This document shows positions 34,564 to 43,906 of a DNA stretch of 64,000 nt, in pieces. The DNA comes from Bacteroidia bacterium (GTDB lineage: Bacteria; Bacteroidota; Bacteroidia; Flavobacteriales; Flavobacteriaceae): positions 1-64,000 of the forward strand of contig JAUIKY010000004.1 of the NCBI GenBank assembly GCA_030430535.1, given 5' to 3'. The notes below the pieces were generated by a model, which was given only the letters and a program-made list of their open reading frames with translations, was not told the DNA's origin and made no database searches. The position numbers were made by a program, and so were the translations under genes. Numbering within the stretch: position 1 is the first letter of the stretch; each line of letters starts with the position of its first letter.

Positions 34564-36339
34564 ATGAGGCCTTTATTTATCATATTGTTTTTCATTACTA
34601 CGGTGGTTTTTTCCCAAAGCGATTTAATTGCGAAAGAATATTTTAAAAATGGGGAATACGAAAAAGCCTTGTTGGAATACAAAAAACTGTATGCCCAATC
34701 GCCATCCAATATTAATTTTATCAACCAAATTGTAAGTGCGCACCAGCAGTTGGAGCAGTATGATGAAGCCGAAACGTTTTTGTTGCAACTTATGGAACGG
34801 GTGAGGTACCCGGCCTTTTTTGTGGAGTTGGGCTATAATTACCAGCTTAAAAACGATTTAGAAAAAGCGCAGACTAATTACGGCATGGCTTTAAAGTCGA
34901 TAGACGAGCGGCCGTCGAATGTATTTACGGTAGCCCGAGGGTTTCAAAACCATTCGTTGTTGAAAGAAGCTGCAACGGCCTACGAAAAGGCGATGGCACT
35001 TAACCCCGATTATAATTTTAACATACAACTGGCGCAGGTTTACGGCGAGCAGGGGCAAATTGAAAAAATGTTTGGCAGCTACCTCGATTTTGCCATGTCG
35101 AACCCCATTGTTTTAAGCGATGTAAAACGAAATATAAACGAATTTATAACTGAAGATTCCAACAACGAAAACAACATCCTGTTCAGAAAAATGCTACTGA
35201 AAAAAATGCAGGAACAGCCCGACATATTGTGGAATGAATTGCTTAGTTGGTTATTTATTCAGCAAAAAGATTATAAAAAAGCATTTGTACAGGAAAAGGG
35301 GATTTACAATAGGGAGCAGGCCGGTTTGCAGCGTATTGAGGAGTTGGCAGGAATTTGCGTAAAGGAAGATGAGATAGAAACCGCCAAGGAAATATATCAT
35401 TACCTAATTGAAACGGCGCAAAACCCCGACACCAAACTCAATGCCCATTATCATTTGCTTCAGCTTCAAATAAAGGAAAGTTCGGCTAAAGATTATCAAA
35501 AGATTAAAGAGCAATATTTAGAACTACTGAACAATTTTGGGAATGAAGCTAACCTATTGAGCTTGCAAATATCGTATGCGCACTTTTTGGCGTTTTACAT
35601 GAACGACCCTAAAACCGCCAGTGGTTTTTTGGAAAACCTTTTGGAAGCACCGTTATCGCAAATGGAACAGGCACAACTTAAATTGGAACTCGGCGATATT
35701 TTAGTGCTTCAGGAAAAATTTAACCAAGCGTTGATTTACTACACGCAAATACAACGTAATTTAAAAAACAGTACCATTTCGCAAGAAGCCCGTTTTAAGG
35801 TGGCGAAGGCGAGTTACTACAAAGGCGATTTTAAATGGGCCGAGTCGCAACTTAAAATATTAAAATCGTCCACCTCACAGCTCATTGCCAACGACGCCCT
35901 CGATTTAAAGTTGCTGATAACCGATAACAAATACGAAGACTCGCTGCAAACCGCACTAAAAAAATATGCCAAGGCCGATTTGTTAGCTTTCCAAAACCGG
36001 AATGATGAAGCCATAAACTTGCTCAACACCATTTTGAGTGAACATAAAACCGAACCCATTATTGCCCAGGCTTTGTACAAACAAGCCCAATTGTTCGAGT
36101 TGAAAAAGGAATTTGAAAAAGCCAAAGCCAATTACGAGGTGCTTATTGAAAATTACCGCGACGGTATTTTGGTGGACGATGAGCTGTTCCATTTAGCAAA
36201 AATCTTCGAAAACCAATTAAGCCAACCCGAAAAAGCCAAACAGCTTTATGAAAACATTATTTTTAACCATGCCGATAGCATTTATTTTGTCGATGCCAGA
36301 AAACGGTTTAGGGCATTGAGAGGCGATGCGATAAATTAA
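34564..36339 (+). CDS. Periplasmic tetratricopeptide-repeat protein
   Basis: 591 aa with a signal peptide (MRPLFIILFFITTVVFSQS). TPR units cover most of the length, for example EYFKNGEYEKALLEYKKLYAQ, FLLQLMERVRYPAFFVELGYN, AATAYEKAMALNP and, near the C-terminus, EKAKANYEVLIENY and PEKAKQLYENIIFNH. It probably serves as a protein-interaction scaffold in the cell envelope. No neighbour points to a specific complex. Confidence 0.88.
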   Translation: MRPLFIILFFITTVVFSQSDLIAKEYFKNGEYEKALLEYKKLYAQSPSNINFINQIVSAHQQLEQYDEAETFLLQLMERVRYPAFFVELGYNYQLKNDLEKAQTNYGMALKSIDERPSNVFTVARGFQNHSLLKEAATAYEKAMALNPDYNFNIQLAQVYGEQGQIEKMFGSYLDFAMSNPIVLSDVKRNINEFITEDSNNENNILFRKMLLKKMQEQPDILWNELLSWLFIQQKDYKKAFVQEKGIYNREQAGLQRIEELAGICVKEDEIETAKEIYHYLIETAQNPDTKLNAHYHLLQLQIKESSAKDYQKIKEQYLELLNNFGNEANLLSLQISYAHFLAFYMNDPKTASGFLENLLEAPLSQMEQAQLKLELGDILVLQEKFNQALIYYTQIQRNLKNSTISQEARFKVAKASYYKGDFKWAESQLKILKSSTSQLIANDALDLKLLITDNKYEDSLQTALKKYAKADLLAFQNRNDEAINLLNTILSEHKTEPIIAQALYKQAQLFELKKEFEKAKANYEVLIENYRDGILVDDELFHLAKIFENQLSQPEKAKQLYENIIFNHADSIYFVDARKRFRALRGDAIN

Positions 36340-36472
36340 TTTTTGATTTTCTTCGGATGTAAACCCCTTTAAAATAGAGGTTCCGACATGGTTGACGTAA
36401 ACATGACGCATTAAAGGCGCTATTATATAGTGCGATGCGGTTGTAGTTTTACTCAAAATTAAAACTAAAAAA

Positions 36473-37069
36473 ATGAATCATTTCAATTTAGCTGAACGAG
36501 TAAAAGAATTAAGAAAACAAAAAGGGTTATCTCAAGAAAATTTAGCCGAAAATTCAGGTTTAAGTTTAAGGACCATTCAAAGAATTGAAAATAACGAAAC
36601 TGTTCCTAGGGGAGATACTTTGAAAAAGCTGGCACAAGCTTTAAATTGTACCCCTTCCGATATTGTTGAATGGGAAGTTCGGGAAGATAATTCGTATTTG
36701 GTAATTATGAGTCTATCAGCTTTAGGGTTTTTATTCTTTCCTATATTGGGCATCATAATTCCGTTAACACTCTGGATTTTAAAGCGTGAAAAAACAAAAG
36801 GAGTCGATCGGTTGGGAAAATCCATTTTAAACTTTCAGATAACTTGGGTGATATTACTGTTTTCCTTTTACATCATTTTTGTAACAGGAATGATGGGAGG
36901 TTTTCTAAGCGGTGTATTAAAAGCTGTTTCGCCCAATCCGTTTTTAAGTGTGCTTTTATTGTTGGGGATATTGTACGGATATAACATAGTGCTTACAATT
37001 GTAAATACGGTTAGGGTACATCAAAAAAAATCGGTAAAATATGTACCGGCCATACCAATTTTAAGGTAA
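36473..37069 (+). CDS. XRE-family HTH protein with C-terminal membrane domain (DUF4870-like)
   Basis: 198 aa. An XRE helix-turn-helix lies at residues about 7-60 (VKELRKQKGLSQENLAENSG, TIQRIENNETVPRGDTL). Three or four membrane segments follow from about residue 75 in a DUF4870-like arrangement (SALGFLFFPILGIIIPLTLWILKREK, FYIIFVTGMMGGFLSG). A membrane-tethered regulator is the simplest reading; its target genes are unknown. Confidence 0.83.
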   Translation: MNHFNLAERVKELRKQKGLSQENLAENSGLSLRTIQRIENNETVPRGDTLKKLAQALNCTPSDIVEWEVREDNSYLVIMSLSALGFLFFPILGIIIPLTLWILKREKTKGVDRLGKSILNFQITWVILLFSFYIIFVTGMMGGFLSGVLKAVSPNPFLSVLLLLGILYGYNIVLTIVNTVRVHQKKSVKYVPAIPILR

Positions 37070-37119
37070 ATTACTTTGATGATGTATCAGAACTGCGGTA
37101 ATTTGCAAAAAAAGGAAAC

Positions 37120-37443
37120 ATGTACATCTACAACGTAACCGTAAACATTGACGAAAGCATTCACGACGAGTGGCTAAAATGGATAAAAGAGCATATTCCG
37201 CAAGTATTGGGCACGGGCAAATTTGAAAAAGCCACATTAACCCGAGTGCTGGTTGAAGAAGACATGGGCGGTGTAACCTATTCCATTCAATACCGTTCGT
37301 ATTCCCGCGACGCCTTGGATGCCTATTACCGCGAGGATGCCGACAGACTACGTACTGAAGGTTTGAAAAAGTTTGCCGATAAAATGTTGGCCTTCCGTAC
37401 CGAACTTCAAATTATTGATGAATATACAGTGAATTTTAAATAA
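37120..37443 (+). CDS. DUF4286 family protein
   Basis: 107 aa, soluble, of the DUF4286 family (MYIYNVTVNIDESIHDEWLKWIKEHIP at the start). These look like small ferredoxin-fold dimers similar to antibiotic-monooxygenase or EthD domains, with no known function. It lies 50 bp after the HTH gene and before rsmA. Confidence 0.85.
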   Translation: MYIYNVTVNIDESIHDEWLKWIKEHIPQVLGTGKFEKATLTRVLVEEDMGGVTYSIQYRSYSRDALDAYYREDADRLRTEGLKKFADKMLAFRTELQIIDEYTVNFK

Positions 37444-37455
37444 AGGTCTCTCAAA

Positions 37456-37475
37456 ATTCCGATGACTATCGGAAT
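37456..37475. repeat. CCGAT-x-ATCGG palindromic repeat
   Basis: ATTCCGAT-GACT-ATCGGAAT, 8-bp perfect arms, just after DUF4286. Related palindromes occur at 50674-50691 and 59001-59018. It could also terminate the DUF4286 transcript, though no long T run follows. Confidence 0.5.
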
Positions 37476-37593
37476 CCGAAGACACCAAGTTTAAAAGTGG
37501 ATTTATATTCAATTTCGCTTTGGACCTCTGCGTTTTTGTGAGCGTTTTTTAGGGAAGAATACATAGTAGAGCGAGTTACTCGAAGCGCTTTTG

Positions 37594-37601
37594 TATCTTT
37601 G
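37594..37601 (+). promoter_or_regulatory. Putative -7 element of rsmA (TATCTTTG)
   Basis: TATCTTTG fits TAnnTTTG. It would place the transcript start near 37608, so the GTG at 37624 is a better rsmA start than the TTG at 37612. Confidence 0.45.
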
Positions 37602-37623
37602 CTAACTTAAATTGTTATATCCT

Positions 37624-38418
37624 GTGGCGCAACATTCCAATCAACATCAAGTAAAAGCAAAGAAACATTTAGGTCAGCATTTCTTAAATGACGAATCGGT
37701 GGCCCAAAAAATAGCCGATACCTTAAGCTTAAAAGGCTATAAGAATGTTTTGGAAATTGGTCCGGGTATGGGCGTGCTCACCAAGTATCTCTTAAAAAAA
37801 GACATCACCACGTATGTTATTGAAATCGATACCGAGTCGGTGGAGTACTTAAAAGCCAATTACCTGAATTTGGCACCTCGAATTATTGAAAAAGACTTTT
37901 TAAAATATGATTTAAATGAGGTGTTTAAAGGAGAACCTTTAGCCATAATTGGAAATTACCCGTACAATATTTCAAGTCAGATTGTTTTTAAGGCTTTGGA
38001 AATGCGCCATCAAATCCCTGAATTTTCGGGCATGTTCCAAAAGGAAGTGGCACAGCGCATCTGTTCAAAAGAAGGCAGTAAAGTGTACGGCATTCTTTCG
38101 GTACTTACCCAAGCGTTTTACGATGCCGAATACTTATTTACCGTACCGCCAAATGTGTTCAATCCGCCACCAAAAGTAGATTCGGGCGTGTTACGACTCC
38201 GCAGAAAAGAAAACTTTACTTTGCCATGCGATGAAAAACTGTTTTTTAAAGTGGTGAAAATGGCGTTTCAGCAACGCCGAAAAACCATTCGTAACAGTTT
38301 AAAAACATTGAATTTGTCCGATAATTTAAAAGCAAATAGTATATTTGGCAAACGCCCCGAACAATTGAGTGTCGCAGAGTTTGTAGCGCTCACCCAATTA
38401 ATCGAAGCAGATATATAA
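37624..38418 (+). CDS. rsmA: 16S rRNA (A1518/A1519) dimethyltransferase
   Basis: 264 aa from the GTG at 37624 (residues 2-5 AQHS), chosen over the TTG at 37612 because of promoter position and family length. SAM-binding motif [15 protein letters not shown], then the catalytic NYPYNISSQ (NxPY motif) and the C-terminal Q-rich helix region ([12 protein letters not shown]). It dimethylates two adenines of 16S rRNA late in 30S assembly. It is followed by mgtE 18 bp later. Confidence 0.94.
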   Translation: MAQHSNQHQVKAKKHLGQHFLNDESVAQKIADTLSLKGYKNVLEIGPGMGVLTKYLLKKDITTYVIEIDTESVEYLKANYLNLAPRIIEKDFLKYDLNEVFKGEPLAIIGNYPYNISSQIVFKALEMRHQIPEFSGMFQKEVAQRICSKEGSKVYGILSVLTQAFYDAEYLFTVPPNVFNPPPKVDSGVLRLRRKENFTLPCDEKLFFKVVKMAFQQRRKTIRNSLKTLNLSDNLKANSIFGKRPEQLSVAEFVALTQLIEADI

Positions 38419-38436
38419 TCCTTAAAACATTTCCAT

Positions 38437-39813
38437 TTGTCAGAAGAAAAAGAAAACATACAATTTCAGCTTACAGATGAACTCTTAGAGCAGGTTGAGC
38501 AACTTATCGAAACGCAAAATGATAAGCAGCTCAAAAAGCTTATGGACGATTTCCATTATGCCGATATCGCCGAAATCTTGGATGAGCTCGATTTGGAAGG
38601 TGCTATGTATGTGATCAAGCTTCTGGATTCTGAAACCACTTCCGATATTTTAATGGAATTGGATGAGGACAACCGTGAAAAAGTTTTAAAAAACCTGTCG
38701 GCCCAAGAAATAGCCGAAGAAGTTGAGGAACTCGATACCGATGATGCTGCCGATATTATTGCCGAGCTTCCCGAAGAACGCCGGCAAGAAGTTATTTCCA
38801 GAATTGAAGACGAAGCCCATCAGGCAGAAATCAGGGAACTTTTGGCTTACGATGAAGACACCGCTGGTGGACTTATGGCTAAAGAGTTGGTTAAGGTTTA
38901 CGATACTTGGACGGTGGCTGGCTGTTTGCGCCGCATTCGTGGGCAGGCCAGAGAAGTGACGCGGGTGCATTCGGTTTATGTGGTCGATAAGCAGGAAAAA
39001 CTCATTGGCCGTTTATCGCTAAAAGATTTAATTGTTGCCAAAAGCGACCAGAAAATCGCTGATATTTATATTTCCAGTGTCGATTACGTTAATGTGAACG
39101 AAGATGTGGAAGAAGTAGCCCGAATTATGGCCAAGTACGATTTGGAAGCTATTCCGGTAGTTGAAAGCGACGAGAATAAAGTCTTGTTAGGGCGCATTAC
39201 CATCGACGATATTGTGGATGTTATGAAAGAGGAAGCTGATAGAGATTACCAAATGGCTGCAGGTATTACGGGCGATGTCGATTCAGACGATAGTATCCTT
39301 CAGCTTACCAAAGCACGTTTGCCATGGCTCTTTTTGGGCCTTGTAGGTGGTGTGGGTGCTTTTTTAATTATGGAAGGGTTCCATGAGGCTTTCAATAAAT
39401 ATGCGGTATTGTTTTTCTTTACCCCACTAATCGCTGCGATGGCGGGTAACGTTGGGGTGCAGTCCTCCGCGATTATCGTTCAGGGTTTGGCCAACGACGA
39501 TGTAAAAGGAAGCATTAACAGCCGTCTGTTAAAGGAAATGCTTTTGGCAGCCTTAAACGGCGTGGTTTTGGCGCTGTTCTTATTTTTGTTCGTATGGGCA
39601 ATCGGCAATAGCGTCAACACGGCTTTTGCAGTGTCCATTTCATTGGTTGTCGTAATCGTGGTCGCAGGGCTAATCGGTACTTTTGTGCCGCTGTTTTTAG
39701 ATAAACGGGGCATTGATCCAGCCATAGCCACCGGGCCTTTTATAACCACCAGTAACGATATTTTCGGCATTCTTATCTATTTTTCAATAGCCAAACTTAT
39801 TTTAGGGATTTAA
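38437..39813 (+). CDS. mgtE: Magnesium transporter MgtE
   Basis: 458 aa. Cytosolic N-domain (acidic helices, MELDEDNREKVLKNL), two CBS domains (about residues 140-265; SVYVVDKQEKLIGRLSL, DLEAIPVVESDENKVLLGRI), then five membrane helices with the PLIAAMAGNVGVQSS and GPFITTSNDIFG pore segments. It imports Mg2+ and closes when cytosolic Mg2+ is high. The start is TTG at 38437, 18 bp after the rsmA stop; no ATG lies in frame nearby. Confidence 0.95.
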   Translation: MSEEKENIQFQLTDELLEQVEQLIETQNDKQLKKLMDDFHYADIAEILDELDLEGAMYVIKLLDSETTSDILMELDEDNREKVLKNLSAQEIAEEVEELDTDDAADIIAELPEERRQEVISRIEDEAHQAEIRELLAYDEDTAGGLMAKELVKVYDTWTVAGCLRRIRGQAREVTRVHSVYVVDKQEKLIGRLSLKDLIVAKSDQKIADIYISSVDYVNVNEDVEEVARIMAKYDLEAIPVVESDENKVLLGRITIDDIVDVMKEEADRDYQMAAGITGDVDSDDSILQLTKARLPWLFLGLVGGVGAFLIMEGFHEAFNKYAVLFFFTPLIAAMAGNVGVQSSAIIVQGLANDDVKGSINSRLLKEMLLAALNGVVLALFLFLFVWAIGNSVNTAFAVSISLVVVIVVAGLIGTFVPLFLDKRGIDPAIATGPFITTSNDIFGILIYFSIAKLILGI

Positions 39814-39851
39814 CCTAGATATGCTGAATTTGTTTTCGTTTTCATATTTGA

Positions 39852-40015
39852 GCGTTACCCTTTCGGCAAGCTCTGGGTCGGGCTTTCCGCTTTATCTTTT
39901 TTAAAAAGGTTGTTGCGAATACGTAACAGCAAAGCCATTCATTAAATTTCAGTTCGGCACAAAGAGTTTAGTCGTTTAACTTTTTAAAAAAGGATGCCGC
40001 TACAATCCCTAACGC
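39852..40015. repeat. GCGTTA...TAACGC intergenic element, apparently interrupted
   Basis: The 422-bp gap 39814-40235 holds no gene. An element begins GCGTTACCC (39852) and ends ATCCCTAACGC (40015), giving short terminal inverted repeats. Its left part (GGGTCGGGCTTTCCGCTT, then a T-run/A-run) and right part (AAAAAAGGATGCCGCTACAA) resemble the two halves of a compact hairpin repeat. They are separated by about 75 bp of unrelated sequence with a direct GTTG/GTTTAAC context. The rest of the gap (40016-40235) is AT-rich with no clear signal. Confidence 0.5.
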
Positions 40016-40235
40016 AAACATCGGTAGCCCTTAAATTTGTTCGGTGCTACATTATTTTTAATTTTGGGTGATATAAAAATTCAAAATGAAACGGGCATTC
40101 ATAAATTTTAAAAATTCATTAAACAAAAGGGATGTTTAAAATTTTTAATGCGAGAACGTAGGGCAACAAAGTGGTTGCACATGTTCTTTATTTTGTAATT
40201 GTTTTAATTTCAATTAATTATTAAAATTTAAACTT

Positions 40236-41216
40236 GTGAAAATTCTTCACTTAGATACCAATCACGAACTTATTATTAATCAGTTAAACGATTTAGGCTT
40301 TCAAAACGACGAAGATTATGAATCCTCAAAAGAAGCCATCGAAAAGAAAATTGACCAATACGACGGTATTATCATTAGAAGCCGTTTTACCATCGATAAG
40401 CAGTTTCTCGATGCGGCCACAAACCTAAAATTTATTGGAAGGGTAGGTGCCGGACTTGAAAATATAGACTGCGAGTACGCCGAAAAAAAAGGCGTGTATT
40501 TAATAGCGGCGCCCGAGGGAAATCGTAACGCCGTAGGTGAGCACGCTTTGGGCATGCTGCTCTCACTGTTCAATAAACTCAACAAAGCCGATGCCGAAGT
40601 GCGTTTGGGCCAATGGCTGCGCGAAGATAACCGCGGCATAGAACTCGATGGCCGTACGGTGGGCATTATTGGCTACGGGAATATGGGTAAGGCTTTTGCG
40701 AAAAAGTTACGCGGATTTGATGTTGAGGTACTGTGTTACGATATTAAAGACAATGTGGGCGACAACAATGCCAGACAAGTGTCGTTAAAGGAATTTCAGG
40801 AAAAGGTAGATGTGGTGAGCCTAAACACACCGCAAACGCCTCTGACATTAAAAATGGTAAACGCCGAGTTTATCAACCAGTTTAAAAAACCGTTTTGGTT
40901 TATCAATACCGCCCGCGGAAAAAGTGTGGTGACCCAAGATTTAGTGGAAGCCCTCCAATCGGGTAAAATTCTGGGTGCCGGACTCGATGTTTTGGAATAT
41001 GAAAAAGATTCTTTCGAGAATTTATTCAAAACGCCCGATACCTCCGGAAATGTAGAAAAAGGGTTGCTTAGCGAAGTGGAAGCCACCAAAGCCTTTCAGT
41101 ATTTAATCCGTTCGAAAAGAGTATTGTTAACCCCACATGTTGCGGGCTGGACGGTGGAAAGCAAAGAAAAACTGGCCCAAACTATTGTTGATAAGATTAA
41201 GGCAAAATTTTGTTAA
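40236..41216 (+). CDS. D-isomer-specific 2-hydroxyacid dehydrogenase (SerA-like)
   Basis: 326 aa from a GTG. NAD-binding GIIGYGNMGKAFAKKL lies near residue 145. The catalytic Arg (INTARGKSVV), Glu (GLDVLEYEK) and His (LLTPHVAGWT) are present, as is GRVGAGLENID in the substrate domain. It resembles 3-phosphoglycerate dehydrogenase but lacks the C-terminal ACT domain. Substrate is uncertain; phosphoglycerate or a related 2-hydroxyacid is likely. Confidence 0.88.
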   Translation: MKILHLDTNHELIINQLNDLGFQNDEDYESSKEAIEKKIDQYDGIIIRSRFTIDKQFLDAATNLKFIGRVGAGLENIDCEYAEKKGVYLIAAPEGNRNAVGEHALGMLLSLFNKLNKADAEVRLGQWLREDNRGIELDGRTVGIIGYGNMGKAFAKKLRGFDVEVLCYDIKDNVGDNNARQVSLKEFQEKVDVVSLNTPQTPLTLKMVNAEFINQFKKPFWFINTARGKSVVTQDLVEALQSGKILGAGLDVLEYEKDSFENLFKTPDTSGNVEKGLLSEVEATKAFQYLIRSKRVLLTPHVAGWTVESKEKLAQTIVDKIKAKFC

Positions 41217-41243
41217 CTTTAGGTTCATAAAAAAAAAGAACCG

Positions 41244-41699
41244 ATGCAATATAAAGCCACCTCCCCAGAAGATTATATTAGCCAAGTGCCCGAAGAACGG
41301 CAGGAGGCCTTAAAAAAGCTTCGTAAAATTATAAAAGAAAATCTGCCGAAAGGTTTTGAGGAAGGCATCCAATATGGGATGATTGGCTATTATGTGCCGC
41401 ATTCCGTTTATCCCGATGGGTATCATTGCAACCCCAAAGAGCCGTTGCCGTTTATGAGCTTCGCTTCACAGAAAAATTCGGTGAATCTTTACCATAGCGG
41501 AATTTATGCTGTGCCCGAAATCCATGATTGGTTTGTAGCCGAATACCCGAAGTATAGCAAACGTAAACTGGATATGGGCAAAAGTTGCATTCGGTTTAAA
41601 AATGTGGACGATATCCCTTTGGAATTAATTGCCGAACTGTGCCAAAAGCTATCGGTTAACGAGTGGATAGATATTTACGAAACCGCCATTAAAAAGTAA
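41244..41699 (+). CDS. DUF1801 (YdhG-like) family protein
   Basis: 151 aa, soluble. It matches the DUF1801 fold: EERQEALKKLRKIIKENLPKGFEEGIQYG, PFMSFASQKNSVNLYHSG and the C-terminal KSCIRFKNVDDIPLELI. These are YdhG/iron-chaperone-like proteins with poorly defined function. It lies 27 bp after the dehydrogenase and 17 bp before a VOC gene, in an operon-like run. Confidence 0.85.
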   Translation: MQYKATSPEDYISQVPEERQEALKKLRKIIKENLPKGFEEGIQYGMIGYYVPHSVYPDGYHCNPKEPLPFMSFASQKNSVNLYHSGIYAVPEIHDWFVAEYPKYSKRKLDMGKSCIRFKNVDDIPLELIAELCQKLSVNEWIDIYETAIKK

Positions 41700-41716
41700 C
41701 TAACAAAACCATTATT

Positions 41717-42088
41717 ATGAAACTAGGAGCATTTTCGGTAAGTCTTAATGTTAAGGATATTAAGGCTTCAAAGGCATTTTACGAAACCTTGGGCTTTTCG
41801 CAATTTGCAGGCGGTATCGAGCAAAATTATCTCATTATGAAAAACGGCAATGCTTTAATAGGGCTTTTTCAGGGGATGTTCGAGCAAAATATTTTAACCT
41901 TTAACCCTGGTTGGGACGAGAATGCGCAAAAGGTAGAGCCCTTTGATGATGTTCGTGCCATTCAAAAGCATCTGAAAAACAATAACATTAAACTGGAAAG
42001 CGAGGCTGATGAAAGTACTTCGGGCCCAGCAAGCACCGTACTGTTCGACCCCGACGGAAATACCATTTTAATCGATCAACATGTTTAA
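41717..42088 (+). CDS. VOC-superfamily (glyoxalase-like) protein
   Basis: 123 aa with one VOC fold: FSVSLNVKDIKASKAFYETLGF at the start and SGPASTVLFDPDGNTILIDQH at the end. Glyoxalase, dioxygenase and resistance proteins share this fold, so substrate is unknown. It follows DUF1801 by 17 bp. Confidence 0.87.
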   Translation: MKLGAFSVSLNVKDIKASKAFYETLGFSQFAGGIEQNYLIMKNGNALIGLFQGMFEQNILTFNPGWDENAQKVEPFDDVRAIQKHLKNNNIKLESEADESTSGPASTVLFDPDGNTILIDQHV

Positions 42089-42118
42089 TCTTAAAAATGG
42101 GGGCTGTCTGTAAACTAT

Positions 42119-42188
42119 GTCATTCTGAACAAAGTGAAGAATCTCAGAAGAGATTAGAAAGGAGATGCTTCGGCAAGCTCAGCATGAC
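42119..42188. repeat. GTCATTCTGA...GCATGAC hairpin repeat
   Basis: A 70-bp imperfect inverted repeat between two VOC genes: left arm GTCATTCTGAAC...AGAATCTC (42119-42145), right arm GAGATGCTTCGG...AGCATGAC (42162-42188). It is the type of small palindromic element scattered through flavobacterial genomes. A related copy lies at 52449-52524. Confidence 0.7.
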
Positions 42189-42224
42189 AAAAAATTATTT
42201 TTCAGACTGTCTTAAAAGAAAACA

Positions 42225-42611
42225 ATGAAAAAACGAGTAACAGGCATAGGCGGATTGTTTTTCAAAACCAAAGACCCCAAAGCCACAAAAGCGTGGTACA
42301 AAAAACATCTGGGATTTAATACCGACGATTACGGTTGTACTTTTTGGTGGAAGGATAAAAACGGTAAGGATTGCTCTACGCAATGGAGTCCGTTTCCTGA
42401 AGACACCAAATATTACGAGCCTTCCAAAAAAGATTTCATGTTCAATTATCGGGTGGAGAACTTGGAGGAACTATTAAAAACTTTAAAAACAGAAGGAGTC
42501 ACCATTGTAGGCGAAATTGAGGAATACGATTACGGAAAGTTTGGCTGGATTTTAGATAACGACGGCAATAAAATCGAGCTTTGGGAACCCGTTGACCAAG
42601 CTTTTTTGTAA
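42225..42611 (+). CDS. VOC-superfamily (glyoxalase-like) protein
   Basis: 128 aa; VOC fold with GIGGLFFKTKDPKATKAWYKKHLGF at the start and FGWILDNDGNKIELWEP at the end. The last Glu is at the usual metal-ligand position of the fold. It is not closely similar to the VOC protein before it. It is followed by the TauE/SafE gene after 24 bp. Confidence 0.87.
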   Translation: MKKRVTGIGGLFFKTKDPKATKAWYKKHLGFNTDDYGCTFWWKDKNGKDCSTQWSPFPEDTKYYEPSKKDFMFNYRVENLEELLKTLKTEGVTIVGEIEEYDYGKFGWILDNDGNKIELWEPVDQAFL

Positions 42612-42635
42612 TTTCGCTGCTTCAAAAAAGAGCCA

Positions 42636-43400
42636 TTGTCTTATTTAGAAATTCTACAATCTTTTCACTTATCCGTTTGGCAATGGATGGCCATTGGTTT
42701 TGCCGTTTTTCTTTTGGGCTTATCGAAGTCGGGTATTAAGGGCATCGGTATTATCATCGTGGTTATTTTAGCTTTTGTGTTTGGTGAAAAAGCATCCACT
42801 GGGGTTTTGCTGCCCATGCTTATCGCCGCAGATATTTTTGCGGTCACCTATTATTTCAAACATGTAAAATGGGATATCATTAAAAAACTAATTCCCTGGA
42901 TGATTGTTGGGGTGCTGGTTGGCGTGTGGGTAGGTAACGATATTTCGGAGTTGCTTTTTAAACGCATGATAGCTGTTATTATTATCGTTTCGGTGTTTAT
43001 CATGATTTATACTGAAAGGCGCGCATCGCCCAAAGTGCCCACCAGTAAATGGTTCGGAATTATTATGGGGTTTTTGGCGGGGTTTACCACCATGATAGGG
43101 AATTTGGCCGGACCTATTTCAAACATCTATTTTTTGGCCATGCGTTTTCCGAAGAATCAATTTATTGGAACGGCGGCTTGGTTGTTTTTTATTATCAATG
43201 TATTTAAACTGCCCTTTCATATTTTAGTTTGGAAAACCGTTACCACCGAAACTTTGGTGCTTAATTCGGTACTTATTCCCATGGTGATTGTTGGGTTTTT
43301 CTTGGGAGCAAGAATAGTTAGGTTAATTTCAAACACCCACTACAGGCGTTTTGTGTTTTTGGTAACGGCATTGGGCGGCATTATTATGTTGTTCAGGTAG
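42636..43400 (+). CDS. TauE/SafE-family sulfite/anion exporter-like membrane protein
   Basis: 254 aa with about eight membrane segments in two repeated halves. The family motifs are visible (GLSKSGIKGIGIIIVVILAF and GFLAGFTTMIGNLAGP). It may export sulfite, sulfoacetate or another organic anion; no neighbour identifies the substrate. It starts at TTG 42636, 24 bp after the VOC stop; the next in-frame ATG (residue 18) would cut into the first helix. Confidence 0.86.
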   Translation: MSYLEILQSFHLSVWQWMAIGFAVFLLGLSKSGIKGIGIIIVVILAFVFGEKASTGVLLPMLIAADIFAVTYYFKHVKWDIIKKLIPWMIVGVLVGVWVGNDISELLFKRMIAVIIIVSVFIMIYTERRASPKVPTSKWFGIIMGFLAGFTTMIGNLAGPISNIYFLAMRFPKNQFIGTAAWLFFIINVFKLPFHILVWKTVTTETLVLNSVLIPMVIVGFFLGARIVRLISNTHYRRFVFLVTALGGIIMLFR

Positions 43401-43506
43401 CTTGTACATTTCTAGTCAATAAAAATTTTATTATTTGTAGGGGTATAAAGCAAACTTATTTTTCATTACATTTATAATCAGATTACTAACCAATAATTAT
43501 ATTTTT

Positions 43507-43875
43507 ATGTCTGATGAAAAAAATCTAGGCGACGACCTAAACGATATGTTGGGCGACGCCAAAGAAGGTGCTAAAAAAGCGGCCAATGAGGCTAAGGAAA
43601 CAGCATCGGAGTTTGCCAGTAATGCCAAACAAACATTTGATTCTACTGATAACAAGAAAATTTTAGCAGGTGTTTTAGGAATCCTTTTTGGAGGATTGGG
43701 CATACACAAGTTTGTGCTCGGTTATAATAAAGAAGGTGTGATTTTGTTAATAGCTACTATTTTAACTTGCGGTATTGCCAGTATAGTGGGCTTTATTGAG
43801 GGTATTATTTATTTAACAAAATCGGATGCTGAGTTTTATCAAACTTACCAAGTGGGCAAAAAACCGTGGTTTTAA
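43507..43875 (+). CDS. TM2-domain membrane protein
   Basis: 122 aa. A charged Ala/Lys/Glu-rich helix (about residues 8-45, KEGAKKAANEAKETASEFASNAK) is followed by a TM2 domain with two helices (ILAGVLGILFGGLGIHKFVLG and ILLIATILTCGIASIVGFIEG). Function unknown. A strong terminator follows 31 bp after its stop. Confidence 0.86.
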   Translation: MSDEKNLGDDLNDMLGDAKEGAKKAANEAKETASEFASNAKQTFDSTDNKKILAGVLGILFGGLGIHKFVLGYNKEGVILLIATILTCGIASIVGFIEGIIYLTKSDAEFYQTYQVGKKPWF

Positions 43876-43906
43876 TGTTTGTTAAACTACAATAGAAATA
43901 ATATGT

